Assembly (NCBI RefSeq): GCF_001921745.1
Contig: NZ_MRYA01000002.1
Span: forward strand, 434,001 to 498,000
Direction: 5' to 3'
DNA length: 64,000 nt
From: Psychrobacter sp. Cmf 22.2
Lineage (GTDB): Bacteria > Pseudomonadota > Gammaproteobacteria > Pseudomonadales > Moraxellaceae
The notes under the pieces were generated by a model, which worked only from the letters and a program-made list of their open reading frames with translations, ran no database searches and had not been told where the DNA came from. Of this stretch, positions 8,426 to 18,031 are shown piece by piece (the first letter of the stretch is position 1; every line of letters begins with the position of its first letter). The position numbers were made by a program, and so were the translations under genes.

Positions 8426-9283
8426 CTAAAATGCTTCAGTTAATACGCCTGCTTGCATTTGCCAATGCTGATTTGCTAATGGCATGATATTTTGCGTGTC
8501 ATGAGTTATCCATAGGAGAGTGCGCTGAGGCTCTGAGTGCAACCAGCTAATTAGCAAACGCACAAGCTTCGCTGATGTATCAGCATCTAAGGCGGCAGTA
8601 GGCTCATCTAAGAGCAGTACTTGTGGATTCAACTGTAACAAACGTAGTGTATTAACCAGTTGTCGTTCACCACCTGATAGATGACTGGCGTCTTGTTGTA
8701 AAAATTCTGGGGTACGCTCTAGAGACGCAAGCTGCGTTATATGCCAGTCAATATTAAACTGGCCATGCTGATGGGCTTGTAAGCGATAAGGCATTTTTAA
8801 GTTTTCAAGGACACTGCCTTCTAGCAACTGTGGATGCTGGGCAAGTAAAGCGACCTGCGCGCGCCATCGCGTAGGCAGGGTGTCATGAATGCTATGATCG
8901 TTATTACTATTTTGTCCGTTACTATCTTTATACTCGTCACTATCTTGATGCAACCAAACATCGCCTGTAGTGAGAGGTGATAGTCCTGCTAGAACCCTTA
9001 ATAATACTGATTTACCACTACCAGAATGTCCAGTTAATACTGTCACTTGTCCTTCTAGTAAAGCGCCACTAACGCCAGTTATCAATTCGCGTTTATAAGT
9101 AGATAGAGTAGGATCCGAGCCTATTTTAAATTTGTCTCTTATCTTCATAAGCCATGTTTGAGACATGGCAGGCGCAATAGCCAGAGTAGGTGTCTTTTTA
9201 CTGCTTGGATTGACTACTGTAGAGCGCCTACTATATACCCAAATGTTCTCAAAGGTGAGCATGGGTTTTTTATCAATATTCAT
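8426..9283 (-). CDS. fetA: FetA-like ABC transporter ATP-binding protein with extra segments
   Basis: This 285-residue ABC ATPase has Walker A GHSGSGKS at 85-92, Q-loop Gln149, signature LSGGERQ at 202-208, Walker B VLLLDEP at 222-228, and switch His261. E. coli FetA is about 225 residues. The excess comes from an insertion of roughly 50 residues before the ABC core (about 15-65) and a polar Ser/Asn/Asp-rich insert at 112-133. It should energise the FetB permease encoded next. It follows the thioesterase gene by 9 bases, so those two are cotranscribed. The ATPase family is certain; iron export is by homology with FetAB. Confidence 0.88.
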   Translation of the reverse strand: MNIDKKPMLTFENIWVYSRRSTVVNPSSKKTPTLAIAPAMSQTWLMKIRDKFKIGSDPTLSTYKRELITGVSGALLEGQVTVLTGHSGSGKSVLLRVLAGLSPLTTGDVWLHQDSDEYKDSNGQNSNNDHSIHDTLPTRWRAQVALLAQHPQLLEGSVLENLKMPYRLQAHQHGQFNIDWHITQLASLERTPEFLQQDASHLSGGERQLVNTLRLLQLNPQVLLLDEPTAALDADTSAKLVRLLISWLHSEPQRTLLWITHDTQNIMPLANQHWQMQAGVLTEAF

Positions 9284-9292
9284 GTATGAGTG

Positions 9293-9850
9293 TTATGCAT
9301 CGTTAGAGTGATGCGCAATAGCCTGTTGAATATTATCATGAAGGTTTTTTGGCACTCGTATTGGCCGTATTGGTGCAGCATTAGCCGCTATGTCTGATGT
9401 ATCAGCATTATTAGCTGGTTCTGGTTTTGTCTGATTTTGCACGCAAGCAATGACAATCTTAGCGCTACTTAATAGGGTTTTTGCAGAAGGGTAGTGATTT
9501 TCATTTGAGTTCTGTGACGCATGGCGATGAATACTTTGATAGAATACAATGCTGGCAGGTTTTAGCTCAACTCGATCGATATGTACCTTAATGACTTCAT
9601 CTAAAAATATTGCCTTTTTGTACTGTAGCTGCGCTTGACTCACTACAAAATGCTGGATTTGACCATCATCAGCATGCATAAAATAGCCGTTTAGACCAAG
9701 CTTACTAAACCAGTCGCGGCGACAATTTTCAAAAAACACCAGATGATTGGCATGGTAGACTATACCGCCAGCATCAGTATGATTGATATACACGCGGTAA
9801 TCGGTAGAGTATAGAGGTGAAATAGTAGAATTTGATGGCGCTGTCGTCAT
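9293..9850 (-). CDS. YbgC-type acyl-CoA thioesterase (hot-dog fold)
   Basis: The product has 185 residues from the ATG at 9850; an in-frame GTG at 9862 adds four more and neither has a strong ribosome binding site. YINHTDAGGIVYHANHLVFFENCR is the 4-hydroxybenzoyl-CoA thioesterase/YbgC active-site region, with the Asp of TDAGG as the catalytic residue (position 26). YbgC hydrolyses acyl-CoA and is usually encoded with tol-pal, but here it sits upstream of fetA, not tol genes. The C-terminal half carries polar, Asn/Ser-rich inserts not needed for the fold. It is divergent from xthA. Substrate chain length is unknown. Confidence 0.8.
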   Translation of the reverse strand: MTTAPSNSTISPLYSTDYRVYINHTDAGGIVYHANHLVFFENCRRDWFSKLGLNGYFMHADDGQIQHFVVSQAQLQYKKAIFLDEVIKVHIDRVELKPASIVFYQSIHRHASQNSNENHYPSAKTLLSSAKIVIACVQNQTKPEPANNADTSDIAANAAPIRPIRVPKNLHDNIQQAIAHHSNDA

Positions 9851-9957
9851 AATTTGGCTCACATCGTTTGGCTAAAGAAGTAGCTCAGTAAAAGTACTTC
9901 AATGTTTATAAAAATATATAAGATAAACATGATTAGAAGGAAAGTATGCCGCTATTT

Positions 9958-9970
9958 GTTATGTCATAAC
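9958..9970. promoter_or_regulatory. Small palindrome between divergent thioesterase and xthA genes
   Basis: GTTATG-T-CATAAC is a perfect 6-bp inverted repeat around one base, in the divergent gap. It is a possible operator for either promoter; short A+T-rich palindromes are common, so weight is low. Confidence 0.25.
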
Positions 9971-10136
9971 GGTCAGTAAAGTAAGTTTTCTACTGTATCT
10001 TAAGATTTGAAGACACGCAATAGCCAGGTCGACTTAGCTATTTTTATTGCTATTTATCGTCCTTTTACATTCCAAAATTTACCAGAATGATTTGTAAAGC
10101 ATGAACAAACTTGAACCAGTCAATATAGGATAAAGC

Positions 10137-10961
10137 ATGACCCGTTTTGTGAGTTTTAATATCAATGGTATTCGCGCCCGCCAGCATCAGCTTGAAGCTG
10201 TGCGAGAAGTAATAGACCCTGATATCATGGGGCTACAAGAAACCAAAGTCCATGATGATCAGTTTCCATTAAAAAATGTAGAAAGTCTTGGCTATCATAT
10301 TGAATATTTTGGACAAAAGGGACATTACGGTGTGGCATTTTTGTCTAAAGTTGCGCCTATATTTGTACAAAAAGGCTTTCCTGGTGATAATGAGGAAGCA
10401 CAAAAACGCTTTATTCATGCGCGCTATGAGCTGCAAGGCCGTGAAATTGATGTGCTTAATGGTTACTTTCCACAAGGTGAGAGCCAAGATCATCCAACTA
10501 AGTTTCCGATGAAGCGCGCTTATTACGCTGATTTGATGGCCTATATTGATACTTTAAAAGCGGAGGGTCGCTCGATTGTCATCATGGGTGACATGAATAT
10601 TGCGCCAGAAGATATAGACATCGGAATCGGTGAAGCTAACGCTAAGCGCTGGCTTAAAAATAGAAAAACCTCATTTTTACCCGAAGAGCGTGAATGGTAT
10701 TCAGCACTCATGTCGCGGGATCTAACTGACACCTATCGTCTACATTATCCAGAAAGCACTGAATTATATAGCTGGTTTGACTATCGCAGTCGCGGCTTCA
10801 ATGATAATCCCAAGCGTGGCCTACGTATCGATCATATTTTGTGTACCGCTGATCTAACGAGTGGATGTGTGGACGCGGGTATCAGCTATGAGCTACGTGC
10901 AATGGAGAAACCCTCTGATCACGCGCCTATCTGGGCGGCGTTTGACTTGAGCCAAAACTAG
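10137..10961 (+). CDS. xthA: Exodeoxyribonuclease III
   Basis: This is a 274-residue enzyme of the exonuclease III/AP endonuclease family, which cuts DNA 5' to abasic sites and trims 3' ends in base-excision repair. It starts [10 protein letters not shown]. Metal-binding Glu35 is in MGLQETKV, the catalytic GDMN is at 152-155, Asp233-His234 is in RIDHILC, and the terminal SDHAPIWA is at 261-268. Length fits E. coli XthA (268). AGGAT lies about 7 bases before the ATG. It stands alone, 87 bases before argJ. There is no sign of disruption. Confidence 0.92.
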   Translation: MTRFVSFNINGIRARQHQLEAVREVIDPDIMGLQETKVHDDQFPLKNVESLGYHIEYFGQKGHYGVAFLSKVAPIFVQKGFPGDNEEAQKRFIHARYELQGREIDVLNGYFPQGESQDHPTKFPMKRAYYADLMAYIDTLKAEGRSIVIMGDMNIAPEDIDIGIGEANAKRWLKNRKTSFLPEEREWYSALMSRDLTDTYRLHYPESTELYSWFDYRSRGFNDNPKRGLRIDHILCTADLTSGCVDAGISYELRAMEKPSDHAPIWAAFDLSQN

Positions 10962-11048
10962 TACGTGCGCCAAAATACTATTTATGTATACGCTTTTAAT
11001 AAGTGAACATATCTTTGATATTAAAAAATGACTAATAAGGATTGAGCT

Positions 11049-12272
11049 ATGGCTGTCGGAAACATATCAGTACCCAACACTATTTATCCTATCGATGGTA
11101 TCAGATTGAGTGCTACCGCAGCAGGCGTGCGTTATAAAGATCGCGACGATTTAGTGGTTATCGAAATTGCTGAGACTGCAACCAGTGCAGTTGTGACGAC
11201 TAAAAACACGTTTTGCGCTGCACCTGTACGCGTACTGCGAGAGCACTTTGCGAAAATGGCTCCGCGCTACTTAGTAACCAACACAGGTAATGCCAATGCG
11301 GGTACAGGGGCTGATGGCAAACGCCGAGCAGAAGAGATTTGTGCGGCTTTAGCGAGTAAGGCTGGTGTAAACACCAGCGCGGTGCTGCCGTTTTCTACTG
11401 GCGTGATAGGCGAGCCATTAAATAGTGAAGCGGTCATAGCGGGACTAGATAAGGCTTTAGACAGCTTAGGAGCGGATAACTGGTTGGCAGCGGCTAACGG
11501 GATTCGTACGACTGATACTATCCCTAAGCTTGCAAGCCAAAAAGCGGATATTGCAGATACGAGCTATCATATCACTGGTATATCTAAAGGCTCAGGTATG
11601 ATCCGCCCTAATATGGCAACCATGCTAGGTTATGTGGCGACTGATGCCAATATTGCAGCTGACCTATTGCAAGAGATGCTGATTGCTATTAACGAGCAGT
11701 CTTTTAACCGTATTACCGTCGATGGCGACACCTCAACCAATGACTGCTGCGTATTGATAGCGACAGGGGCTGCCAGTACTGAGGTAATCGACAGTCCTGA
11801 ACACCCGCATTATCAGTCATTGTTTAGTGCCTTAACCGAAGTATTTGTGCGTCTGGCACAGTTGATCGTGCGTGATGGTGAAGGGGCAACAAAGTTTATG
11901 ACCGTAAAAGTCACTGGTGGTAAAACCACTCAAGAATGCTGTGATGTGGCTTATGCAGTCGCGCATTCACCACTGGTAAAAACAGCGTTCTTTGCGAGCG
12001 ACGCTAACTGGGGTCGTATCTTAGCAGCCGTTGGTTATGCTGGTATCGAAGACTTAGACACTGAGCAAGTAGATGTGTATTTAGATGACGTTATGATCTG
12101 TCAAAACGGTGGCGTAGCACCTAGCTATACTGAAGACGCTGGCAAGACCGTTATGAGTCGCCCTGAGATTACTATTCATATTGACTTAGCGCGAGGTGAG
12201 GCCAGCGACACTGTTTATACCTGTGATCTGTCTTATGATTATGTCAAAATTAACGCAGATTATCGTAGCTAG
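11049..12272 (+). CDS. argJ: Bifunctional glutamate N-acetyltransferase/amino-acid acetyltransferase
   Basis: The 407-residue ArgJ transfers acetyl groups from N-acetylornithine to glutamate (cyclic arginine synthesis) and in bifunctional forms uses acetyl-CoA as well. The self-cleavage site is visible in SGMIRPNMATMLGY, where Thr191 becomes the N-terminal nucleophile of the beta chain. The C-terminus DYVKINADYRS is typical of the family. AAGG lies 8 bases before the ATG. It is not in an arg operon here. Length is normal and all signature regions are intact. Whether it is mono- or bifunctional cannot be told by eye. Confidence 0.93.
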   Translation: MAVGNISVPNTIYPIDGIRLSATAAGVRYKDRDDLVVIEIAETATSAVVTTKNTFCAAPVRVLREHFAKMAPRYLVTNTGNANAGTGADGKRRAEEICAALASKAGVNTSAVLPFSTGVIGEPLNSEAVIAGLDKALDSLGADNWLAAANGIRTTDTIPKLASQKADIADTSYHITGISKGSGMIRPNMATMLGYVATDANIAADLLQEMLIAINEQSFNRITVDGDTSTNDCCVLIATGAASTEVIDSPEHPHYQSLFSALTEVFVRLAQLIVRDGEGATKFMTVKVTGGKTTQECCDVAYAVAHSPLVKTAFFASDANWGRILAAVGYAGIEDLDTEQVDVYLDDVMICQNGGVAPSYTEDAGKTVMSRPEITIHIDLARGEASDTVYTCDLSYDYVKINADYRS

Positions 12273-12486
12273 ATAAGCGTTGTATTCGTTTTCTATTTAA
12301 CCCTTGGTATTAATAATTTAAAGCTTACAGTGTAAAAAGTCGCTAAGGTGAGAGTACGTTTGAATAACATCGGTTGCAAATACTGACGTTACGTTACAAA
12401 CCAGTTATAGAGGCAAAGCTTATTCAGGACCTATACTAATTGCAGTACAACAATAAGTAGTACTGCTTTTGTTTGGGCACTATATT

Positions 12487-12565
12487 TGGCTCTTATAGAA
12501 AAGTACTCACTATTAACGTTTATATCTTGGAATGTCGTGTTGTTTATCAGGTTTTATAAGAGCCA
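12487..12565 (+). promoter_or_regulatory. Long-range inverted repeat in the gap before the lipoprotein gene
   Basis: TGGCTCTTATA (12487-12497) and TATAAGAGCCA (12555-12565) are perfect 11-bp inverted copies 57 bases apart, in the 358-base gap 12273-12630. They could form a 5' leader structure for the lipoprotein mRNA or bracket regulator sites. Nothing else was recognised in the gap. Confidence 0.35.
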
Positions 12566-12630
12566 TAAATAGACTGACAATGTTTAACAAGATATGAACT
12601 ATTTAACAATAATTGATCGAGGGTATAAAA

Positions 12631-13029
12631 ATGAAAAAATTAGCAATTGCAGCATTTGCAGCCACTTTTGCATTAGCAGGTTGTTCTACGATGGGTCTAG
12701 ACGACGAGCGGACTATGGTTGTTGAAGGTCAAGCAGTAAACGTTAAAGTCGTGAATATTCCAAGCTTTGAAGTAGAAATTGCACCACGTAAAGCACTCTG
12801 TGAGCGTATGGATACTACTGGTAATACAGTTGAGACACAGTGCCTACAGTACCGTCAAAGTTATCAAAAGAATTACAACACGTTGAACGGTAGCATCCAA
12901 GGCTTTACCTATGAGCCAAATTATCGCTATATGTTAGATGTGCGTCAAGAAGCAATTGCTGATACTAAAACTGGTGTGGTTAAGCCTGTTTGGATCTTAA
13001 ATGACGTTATCTCAAAAACAGCTGAATAA
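12631..13029 (+). CDS. Small conserved lipoprotein of unknown function
   Basis: This 132-residue protein starts at the ATG at 12631 with GAGGG 7 bases upstream; an in-frame TTG at 12613 lies before the ribosome binding site and is rejected. It has a lipoprotein signal peptide: MKKLAIAAFAATFALAGC, with the lipobox LAGC placing Cys18 at the processed N-terminus. The next residues, STMG, lack an Asp at +2, so outer-membrane sorting is expected. The mature part has two Cys residues (in KALCERM and ETQCLQY) that could form a disulfide, and no domain I recognise. It is monocistronic with a strong terminator. Function unknown. Confidence 0.8.
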   Translation: MKKLAIAAFAATFALAGCSTMGLDDERTMVVEGQAVNVKVVNIPSFEVEIAPRKALCERMDTTGNTVETQCLQYRQSYQKNYNTLNGSIQGFTYEPNYRYMLDVRQEAIADTKTGVVKPVWILNDVISKTAE

Positions 13030-13044
13030 TTAGTAAGAACTCAC

Positions 13045-13077
13045 AAAAAAGCCTCTATATTATTAGAGGCTTTTTTT
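13045..13077. terminator. Bidirectional terminator between lipoprotein gene and sdaA
   Basis: AAAAAAGCCTCTA pairs perfectly with TAGAGGCTTTTTT around a 6-base loop. A runs on one side and T runs on the other let it serve both the plus-strand lipoprotein gene and the minus-strand sdaA. Confidence 0.9.
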
Positions 13078-13114
13078 ATGACATTTATTAAGTGTTTGTT
13101 TTTTAACTACAGTT

Positions 13115-14548
13115 TTAGCACTGGCTATAGTTGACACTAACGCCATGGGTAGCGGTAGGTATGCGATTATCTGCATAAACGGCAAGACCGCCACGCGCAG
13201 TTTCTTTATATTTATCCGACATATCGGCTCCAGTTTGTTTCATGGTTTCAATCGCCTTGTCTAATGAGACAAAGTGTTGACCATTGCCACGGCAGGCAAG
13301 ACGGGCAGCGTTGATTGCTTTTACTGCGCCCATGGCATTGCGTTCAATACAGGGTACTTGTACTAAGCCGCCAACAGGATCACATGTAAGACCCAAATTA
13401 TGCTCAATGCCGATTTCAGCTGCATTAAGACATTTAGCAGGATCGCCGCCCATAATTTCTGCTAATGCGGAAGCGGCCATCGCACAAGCAGAGCCAACTT
13501 CACCTTGGCAGCCAACTTCGGCACCAGAGATTGACGCGTTTTGTTTGATTAAGCTACCGATTGCCGTGGCATTTAGTAAGAATTTGCGTGCACCTTCTTG
13601 AGTGTAGTTTGATAAAAAATCGCGGTAATAGCACATAACTGCAGGGATAATACCAGCCGCACCGTTGGTTGGGGCAGTGACGACATTACCACCATTGGCG
13701 TTTTCTTCATTGACTGCCAGCGCATATAAATCAACCCAGTCCATCGCAGCAAGCTTATCGTTCTTTGTCCTCGGTTGATCTTTTTCTGCACATAGCTGCA
13801 AATGCAGCGCTTGAGCACGGCGTTTGACGTCTAAACCACCTGGCAAAATGCCACTATTTTGACAACCTTGTTTGACACAGTTTTGCATTACCTCCCAAAT
13901 GGAGTCTAGATAAGCAAAAATCTCTTCTTTATCACGATAATGGCATTCGTTTGCCAATACCAGATCACTCACACTCAACTCATGCTGACGACATTGCTCA
14001 AGAAGCTCAGCTGCAGTATTAAAAGGGTAGGGGACTATATCAATCGTTGGTGTACCATGGTCTTCATCTGGATTATGAGCATCATCGTCATTAATAACGA
14101 AGCCGCCACCAACTGAGTAATAAGTTTGCTGATAATGAGTGTCTTCTGCCAGTATGGCACGAATGGTCAGCGCATTAGGGTGATAAGGTAGGACAGTATC
14201 ATCGTACCAATAGATGTCATGTTCTGTATCAAAGTCGATAATATGCTGACCTGATACATTCATTTGTTTATCTGAAAAGATGGGTGTGAGGTATTGGCTG
14301 GTCAGTCGTGTATCGATGGTACTTGGAGTATGACCAAGTAAACCTAAGAGGATGGCTGTGTCAGTAGCGTGGCCTTTACCCGTTGCAGCGAGTGAGCCGT
14401 ATAGCTCAATCTCTAATTTTATGATATCTGTCAGCTCAAATTTTTTACTCAAAGAAGTCAAAAATAAATTGGCGGCTACCATAGGTCCTACGGTATGTGA
14501 GCTTGAAGGCCCAATGCCAATTTTAAATAGATCAAATACACTAATCAT
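13115..14548 (-). CDS. sdaA: L-serine ammonia-lyase (iron-sulfur serine dehydratase)
   Basis: The 477-residue single-chain L-serine dehydratase converts serine to pyruvate and ammonia with a [4Fe-4S] cluster. [13 protein letters not shown] at the N-terminus is the beta-domain signature, and [19 protein letters not shown] is the alpha-domain core. The later Cys residues in [26 protein letters not shown] and VPCIERNA include the cluster ligands. It is slightly longer than E. coli SdaA (454). The 4Fe-4S ligand geometry cannot be shown by eye. No partner gene; it ends against the shared terminator. Confidence 0.94.
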   Translation of the reverse strand: MISVFDLFKIGIGPSSSHTVGPMVAANLFLTSLSKKFELTDIIKLEIELYGSLAATGKGHATDTAILLGLLGHTPSTIDTRLTSQYLTPIFSDKQMNVSGQHIIDFDTEHDIYWYDDTVLPYHPNALTIRAILAEDTHYQQTYYSVGGGFVINDDDAHNPDEDHGTPTIDIVPYPFNTAAELLEQCRQHELSVSDLVLANECHYRDKEEIFAYLDSIWEVMQNCVKQGCQNSGILPGGLDVKRRAQALHLQLCAEKDQPRTKNDKLAAMDWVDLYALAVNEENANGGNVVTAPTNGAAGIIPAVMCYYRDFLSNYTQEGARKFLLNATAIGSLIKQNASISGAEVGCQGEVGSACAMAASALAEIMGGDPAKCLNAAEIGIEHNLGLTCDPVGGLVQVPCIERNAMGAVKAINAARLACRGNGQHFVSLDKAIETMKQTGADMSDKYKETARGGLAVYADNRIPTATHGVSVNYSQC

Positions 14549-14782
14549 AATAAATTACCAAAAAATAAAAGTGAGTGAATATGGTTGTCATCGTAACCAA
14601 TTGATTAACAAAAACGACTTTATAGCTTAATCAATATTGCAAGCATCATAAGTATGACTAGTCACGACAGAGAGTAGGCATGGCTACACAATGAATTTGG
14701 AGCATCGTCTATATGAACGTTTAAACTTGGTAGTATGGATGATAGAAGAATAATAGCTTTTGTTTATTATAAATTTCCGTTA

Positions 14783-14822
14783 TGATGCTTGGCATCAACG
14801 CTTATGTAACATCCTGTAAGCG
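14783..14822. promoter_or_regulatory. Dyad cluster in the sdaA/permease divergent gap
   Basis: The gap of about 540 bases between sdaA and the permease gene holds TGATGC-TTG-GCATCA (14783-14797) followed by CGCTTA (14799) and TAAGCG (14817-14822). These two adjacent inverted repeats are candidate operators or leader hairpins. No coding frame and no known riboswitch were recognised in the rest of the gap. Confidence 0.3.
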
Positions 14823-15092
14823 GTTGCTGCTATAAGAAATATCAGAATATAAGCAGCTAAAGCGATGGATTTAGTAGAACATATCTTATCTTAGACATCT
14901 AGCAAAATGTGACAAATTTGTATAAACAACTACCATTTATTAAGTATATCAGTGTTGCAGGTTGAGCTAAATAATTATTGTTAGATGTATTAGGCAATAC
15001 GGTGAGATATACTAAATAGGATGGTGCTTGCGTCATTAATTCTTTATTTATCCTTTTTAGCTATTATTTTCGGCCACATAGGACACGCGCGC

Positions 15093-16529
15093 ATGGTAAC
15101 TCCCTCAGAAGATCCTTCCAAGACACAGCATTCATCTCACTCAGAAAATAGCGCCAAAACTCAAACCCCTTTAACGGCATTAGAAGCAGCAGGTATCACA
15201 CCTGCTATGATGCAACTTACCAACAATCCAGACTTTGAAAATGGACGCTGGTTCCCTACATGGCGACCTTATCGCGGGGATCTTGACCACAATCCTGTCG
15301 GTATCAATGAATATCTACCCGCTTCTAAAAGTATTTTACTTGGTGTTCAGCATACCTTTGCTATGTTTGGTGCAACTGTCCTTGCACCGCTATTAATGGG
15401 TTTTGATCCCAACTTGGCTATTTTGATGTCAGGTATCTGTACGGTGATGTTTTTTATGATTACCGGCGGTCGTATGCCAAGCTATCTTGGCTCAAGCTTT
15501 GCCTTTATTGGCCCTGTTATTGCTGTGACAGCTTATGCTGGCGTAGGTTTTAATACCAATTTAGATGTCGCTTTAGGCGGCATTATGGCCTGCGGGATTA
15601 TTTATGCGCTAATAGGCTTGTTAGTAATGAAAACCGGCACAGGCTGGATTGAGCGTTTAATGCCGCCTATTGTGACTGGTGCTATTGTCATGATTATTGG
15701 TCTTAATCTAGCGCCAGTTACTATTCAAGGCGTATCAGCCAATCAGTTTGACGCATGGATGGCAGCATTAACTGTGCTACTAATCAGTAGTGTGGCAGTG
15801 TTTACTCGCGGTATGCTAAGACGTTTGCTGTTATTAGTAGGTTTGATATTATCCTATATCGCTTACTATGTTATGACCAACCTATTGGGTTTTGGCACAG
15901 CGATTGATTTTACAAGTGTGGCTGCTGCCTCATGGTTTGGCCTACCAGGTATACATGCACCGCGTTTTGAGATGAGTGCTATTATCTTGATAGCGCCTGT
16001 GGCTTTTATTCTCGTTGCCGAAAATCTTGGACACTTTAAAGCAGTAGAAGGAATGACCAAATCACGCGTTACGCCTTATATGGGCCGTGCTTTTTTAGCT
16101 GACGGTGTGGCGACGACGTTTTCAGCGGGGTTTGGTGGTACTGGGGTGACGACTTATGCTGAAAACATCGGTGTGATGGCGGTAACCAAGGTCTATAGTA
16201 CAACTATCTTTGTCATAGCAGGTTTGGTTGCTATTTTACTAGGATTGTCGCCAAAGTTTGGCGCTATTATTCAGACAATTCCTCCAGCATTATTGGGCGG
16301 TGCCTCTATTGTCGTTTTTGGCTTGATTGCTATTGCTGGGGTGAAAATATGGATAGACAGTCACATTGATTTTAGCAAAAACAGCAATCTTATCATTGCT
16401 GCCGTTACGGTGATTATGGGTACGGGGAACTTTAGCTTACATTTAGGAGGTTTTGACTTAGGTGGTATCGGTACAGCAACTCTGACCGCTATCATACTAA
16501 ACGCTTTGTTTAATAGTCAAAAAGAGTAG
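15093..16529 (+). CDS. NCS2-family uracil/xanthine permease, UraA-like
   Basis: The product has 478 residues from the ATG at 15093, which has AGGA 9 bases upstream; an in-frame ATG at 15021 would add 24 mostly hydrophobic residues but has no proper spacing. It is a 14-segment NCS2 nucleobase:proton symporter. QHTFAMFGATVLAPLL (from Gln86) is TM1. VAENLGHF gives Glu310 and TTYAENIG gives Glu357, the two substrate/proton glutamates corresponding to E241 and E290 of UraA. An extra polar segment of about 60 residues precedes TM1. Uracil is the best guess from the TYAENIG form; xanthine or other bases are possible. Confidence 0.87.
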   Translation: MVTPSEDPSKTQHSSHSENSAKTQTPLTALEAAGITPAMMQLTNNPDFENGRWFPTWRPYRGDLDHNPVGINEYLPASKSILLGVQHTFAMFGATVLAPLLMGFDPNLAILMSGICTVMFFMITGGRMPSYLGSSFAFIGPVIAVTAYAGVGFNTNLDVALGGIMACGIIYALIGLLVMKTGTGWIERLMPPIVTGAIVMIIGLNLAPVTIQGVSANQFDAWMAALTVLLISSVAVFTRGMLRRLLLLVGLILSYIAYYVMTNLLGFGTAIDFTSVAAASWFGLPGIHAPRFEMSAIILIAPVAFILVAENLGHFKAVEGMTKSRVTPYMGRAFLADGVATTFSAGFGGTGVTTYAENIGVMAVTKVYSTTIFVIAGLVAILLGLSPKFGAIIQTIPPALLGGASIVVFGLIAIAGVKIWIDSHIDFSKNSNLIIAAVTVIMGTGNFSLHLGGFDLGGIGTATLTAIILNALFNSQKE

Positions 16530-16539
16530 AGTATTATAT

Positions 16540-16559
16540 TTAGGTATTCTTATACCTAA
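16540..16559. terminator. Hairpin between convergent permease and exporter genes
   Basis: TTAGGTAT and ATACCTAA form a perfect 8-bp stem with a TCTT loop in the 61-base convergent gap. The flanking T run is weak, so this is a probable but not certain bidirectional terminator. Confidence 0.4.
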
Positions 16560-16590
16560 CAATAGTTATTGTAATGATGAACAGCCTTTA

Positions 16591-17520
16591 CTAGTATTTA
16601 CGTCTATAAAACCTTGAAAAAAATCGATAACGACGCAGCGCGCCTGGCTTGGGTTTGATTGAGCCTAAATATATGGCAAACATAGTCAGTAGCGCGCCGC
16701 TCCATTGTAAAGTATTGATAGGTTTGTCCAGCCAGCTATAATCGATAATTAGCGCTGCAACTGGCTCAGTTAATAAAAGCAGTCCTGTTAGTGCCAATGA
16801 TAATTTAGGTATAGAATAGGCAATTAACCCCCATGCCACACATTGCATAACCGCGCCATAGACCAGCACCCAACCAACCTCAGACAACGTATTAGGCATT
16901 ATATTGCCCGTATCCAAAACGAGCATTGGCACGATCATAGCGAGCACCCCGCCAATACTAATCAGTTGCATCAGTACAAAGATCGGGGTCGGTTCTGTAT
17001 CATGAGTCTTACGAATAAAAGTCATAGACGCAGCCAACATGCCTCCTGACACAATGCCAGCAATAAAACCCCAAGTCGCGTTAGTGTTATGCGCAAACTC
17101 AGGGCTACCAATCATCGCCACGCCCAACATCGCTAGGCACAGACTGAGTAGCTGTAAAGCAGACTGACGCTCATTAAAATATAAAAACCCGATAGCCGCC
17201 AAAAAGAAAATCTGTAAACTGTTGAGTAAGGTTGAGATGCCAGGGCCAACGGCATAGATACTCTCATGCCAAAGCGCTAAATCCAATCCTAAAAATACGC
17301 CCGATAATAAACCGTAGATGATGGCACGCCTTGAGTGCGGCATCCTTTGTCCAGTCAACTTTGCCAATATTGCAAATATAACGCCTGAAATAGCAAGGCG
17401 CCAAAACGCCATTGCCCAACCGCCAATATCGACATGGGCGACAATTAGGCTTCCTAAGCCAAAAATAATACAACCAATCGTTAAACCAATCGTTGCAGAA
17501 TATGAAGAGGCAACCGCCAT
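16591..17520 (-). CDS. DMT-superfamily EamA transporter
   Basis: This is a 309-residue membrane protein with about ten hydrophobic segments in two similar halves. GGWAMAFWRLAISGVIFAIL in the first and LTGLLLLTEPVAALIIDY in the second mark the EamA/DMT exporter fold. AAGGA lies upstream of the minus-strand ATG. The C-terminus is basic (RRYRFFSRFYRRKY), as expected for a cytoplasmic tail. DMT proteins export amino acids, metabolites or drugs; nothing here fixes the substrate. It is monocistronic and convergent with the nucleobase permease. Confidence 0.85.
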   Translation of the reverse strand: MAVASSYSATIGLTIGCIIFGLGSLIVAHVDIGGWAMAFWRLAISGVIFAILAKLTGQRMPHSRRAIIYGLLSGVFLGLDLALWHESIYAVGPGISTLLNSLQIFFLAAIGFLYFNERQSALQLLSLCLAMLGVAMIGSPEFAHNTNATWGFIAGIVSGGMLAASMTFIRKTHDTEPTPIFVLMQLISIGGVLAMIVPMLVLDTGNIMPNTLSEVGWVLVYGAVMQCVAWGLIAYSIPKLSLALTGLLLLTEPVAALIIDYSWLDKPINTLQWSGALLTMFAIYLGSIKPKPGALRRYRFFSRFYRRKY

Positions 17521-18031
17521 AAATTATCCTTATACCACAATCATGTGATCAGATAGGCAAATAAAAATAACGCTCAGACTATAGTGACTGTCGCAAAGAA
17601 TTTTGAATCTACAAGGCAAAAAACAAGGTTAAAACATTGAGCTTATAGTGATGTTATAAGCGGCTTATACGTTTCTGGCGGCTTAAAAGTAGCTAAAAAT
17701 GTACAATGATAAACGCTTCACTTTATTATACAAGGGGCATTAATATCTCTTGAGAACAACGGCGATATTTTTTTATAAATGCATCGCTTGTCTTAATACA
17801 TGACAAATTTTTGACACATGATGCATATCAGAGTCACATTCTTACAAGACTAGTGTTGGTTAAATTGCTACTATTTGCTACTGTGATTGCTTATAATCGT
17901 AAGTCTCAATCGCTTACTATTCTAGTCAGTTCTGCACTTCTTTTTTGCACGTCTTTTTGTACTTTTTATTGTTATTAATGCCTTTAACAACGATTACGGT
18001 AGGCATTGATACTGTTAGCTTAGGTTTGATT
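17521..18031. other. Gap between DMT gene and WG-repeat gene
   Basis: About 510 bases of A+T-rich DNA with no convincing gene. CTTATA (17642) and TATAAG form a small inverted repeat. The reading frame of the following gene stays open back to 17945 (TTG), but that part has no ribosome binding site and a second hydrophobic stretch. Confidence 0.4.

Noticed and set aside
10269..10512. Overlapping frames on both strands within xthA
   Set aside because: They lie inside conserved exonuclease III sequence and lack ribosome binding sites.
13284..13601. 105-codon frame opposite sdaA
   Set aside because: It lies wholly within the conserved sdaA alpha domain on the other strand, with no ribosome binding site and no recognisable motif.
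14549..15092. Possible purine/xanthine riboswitch before the NCS2 permease
   Set aside because: No paired core typical of a purine or NMT1 riboswitch was found; only small dyads.
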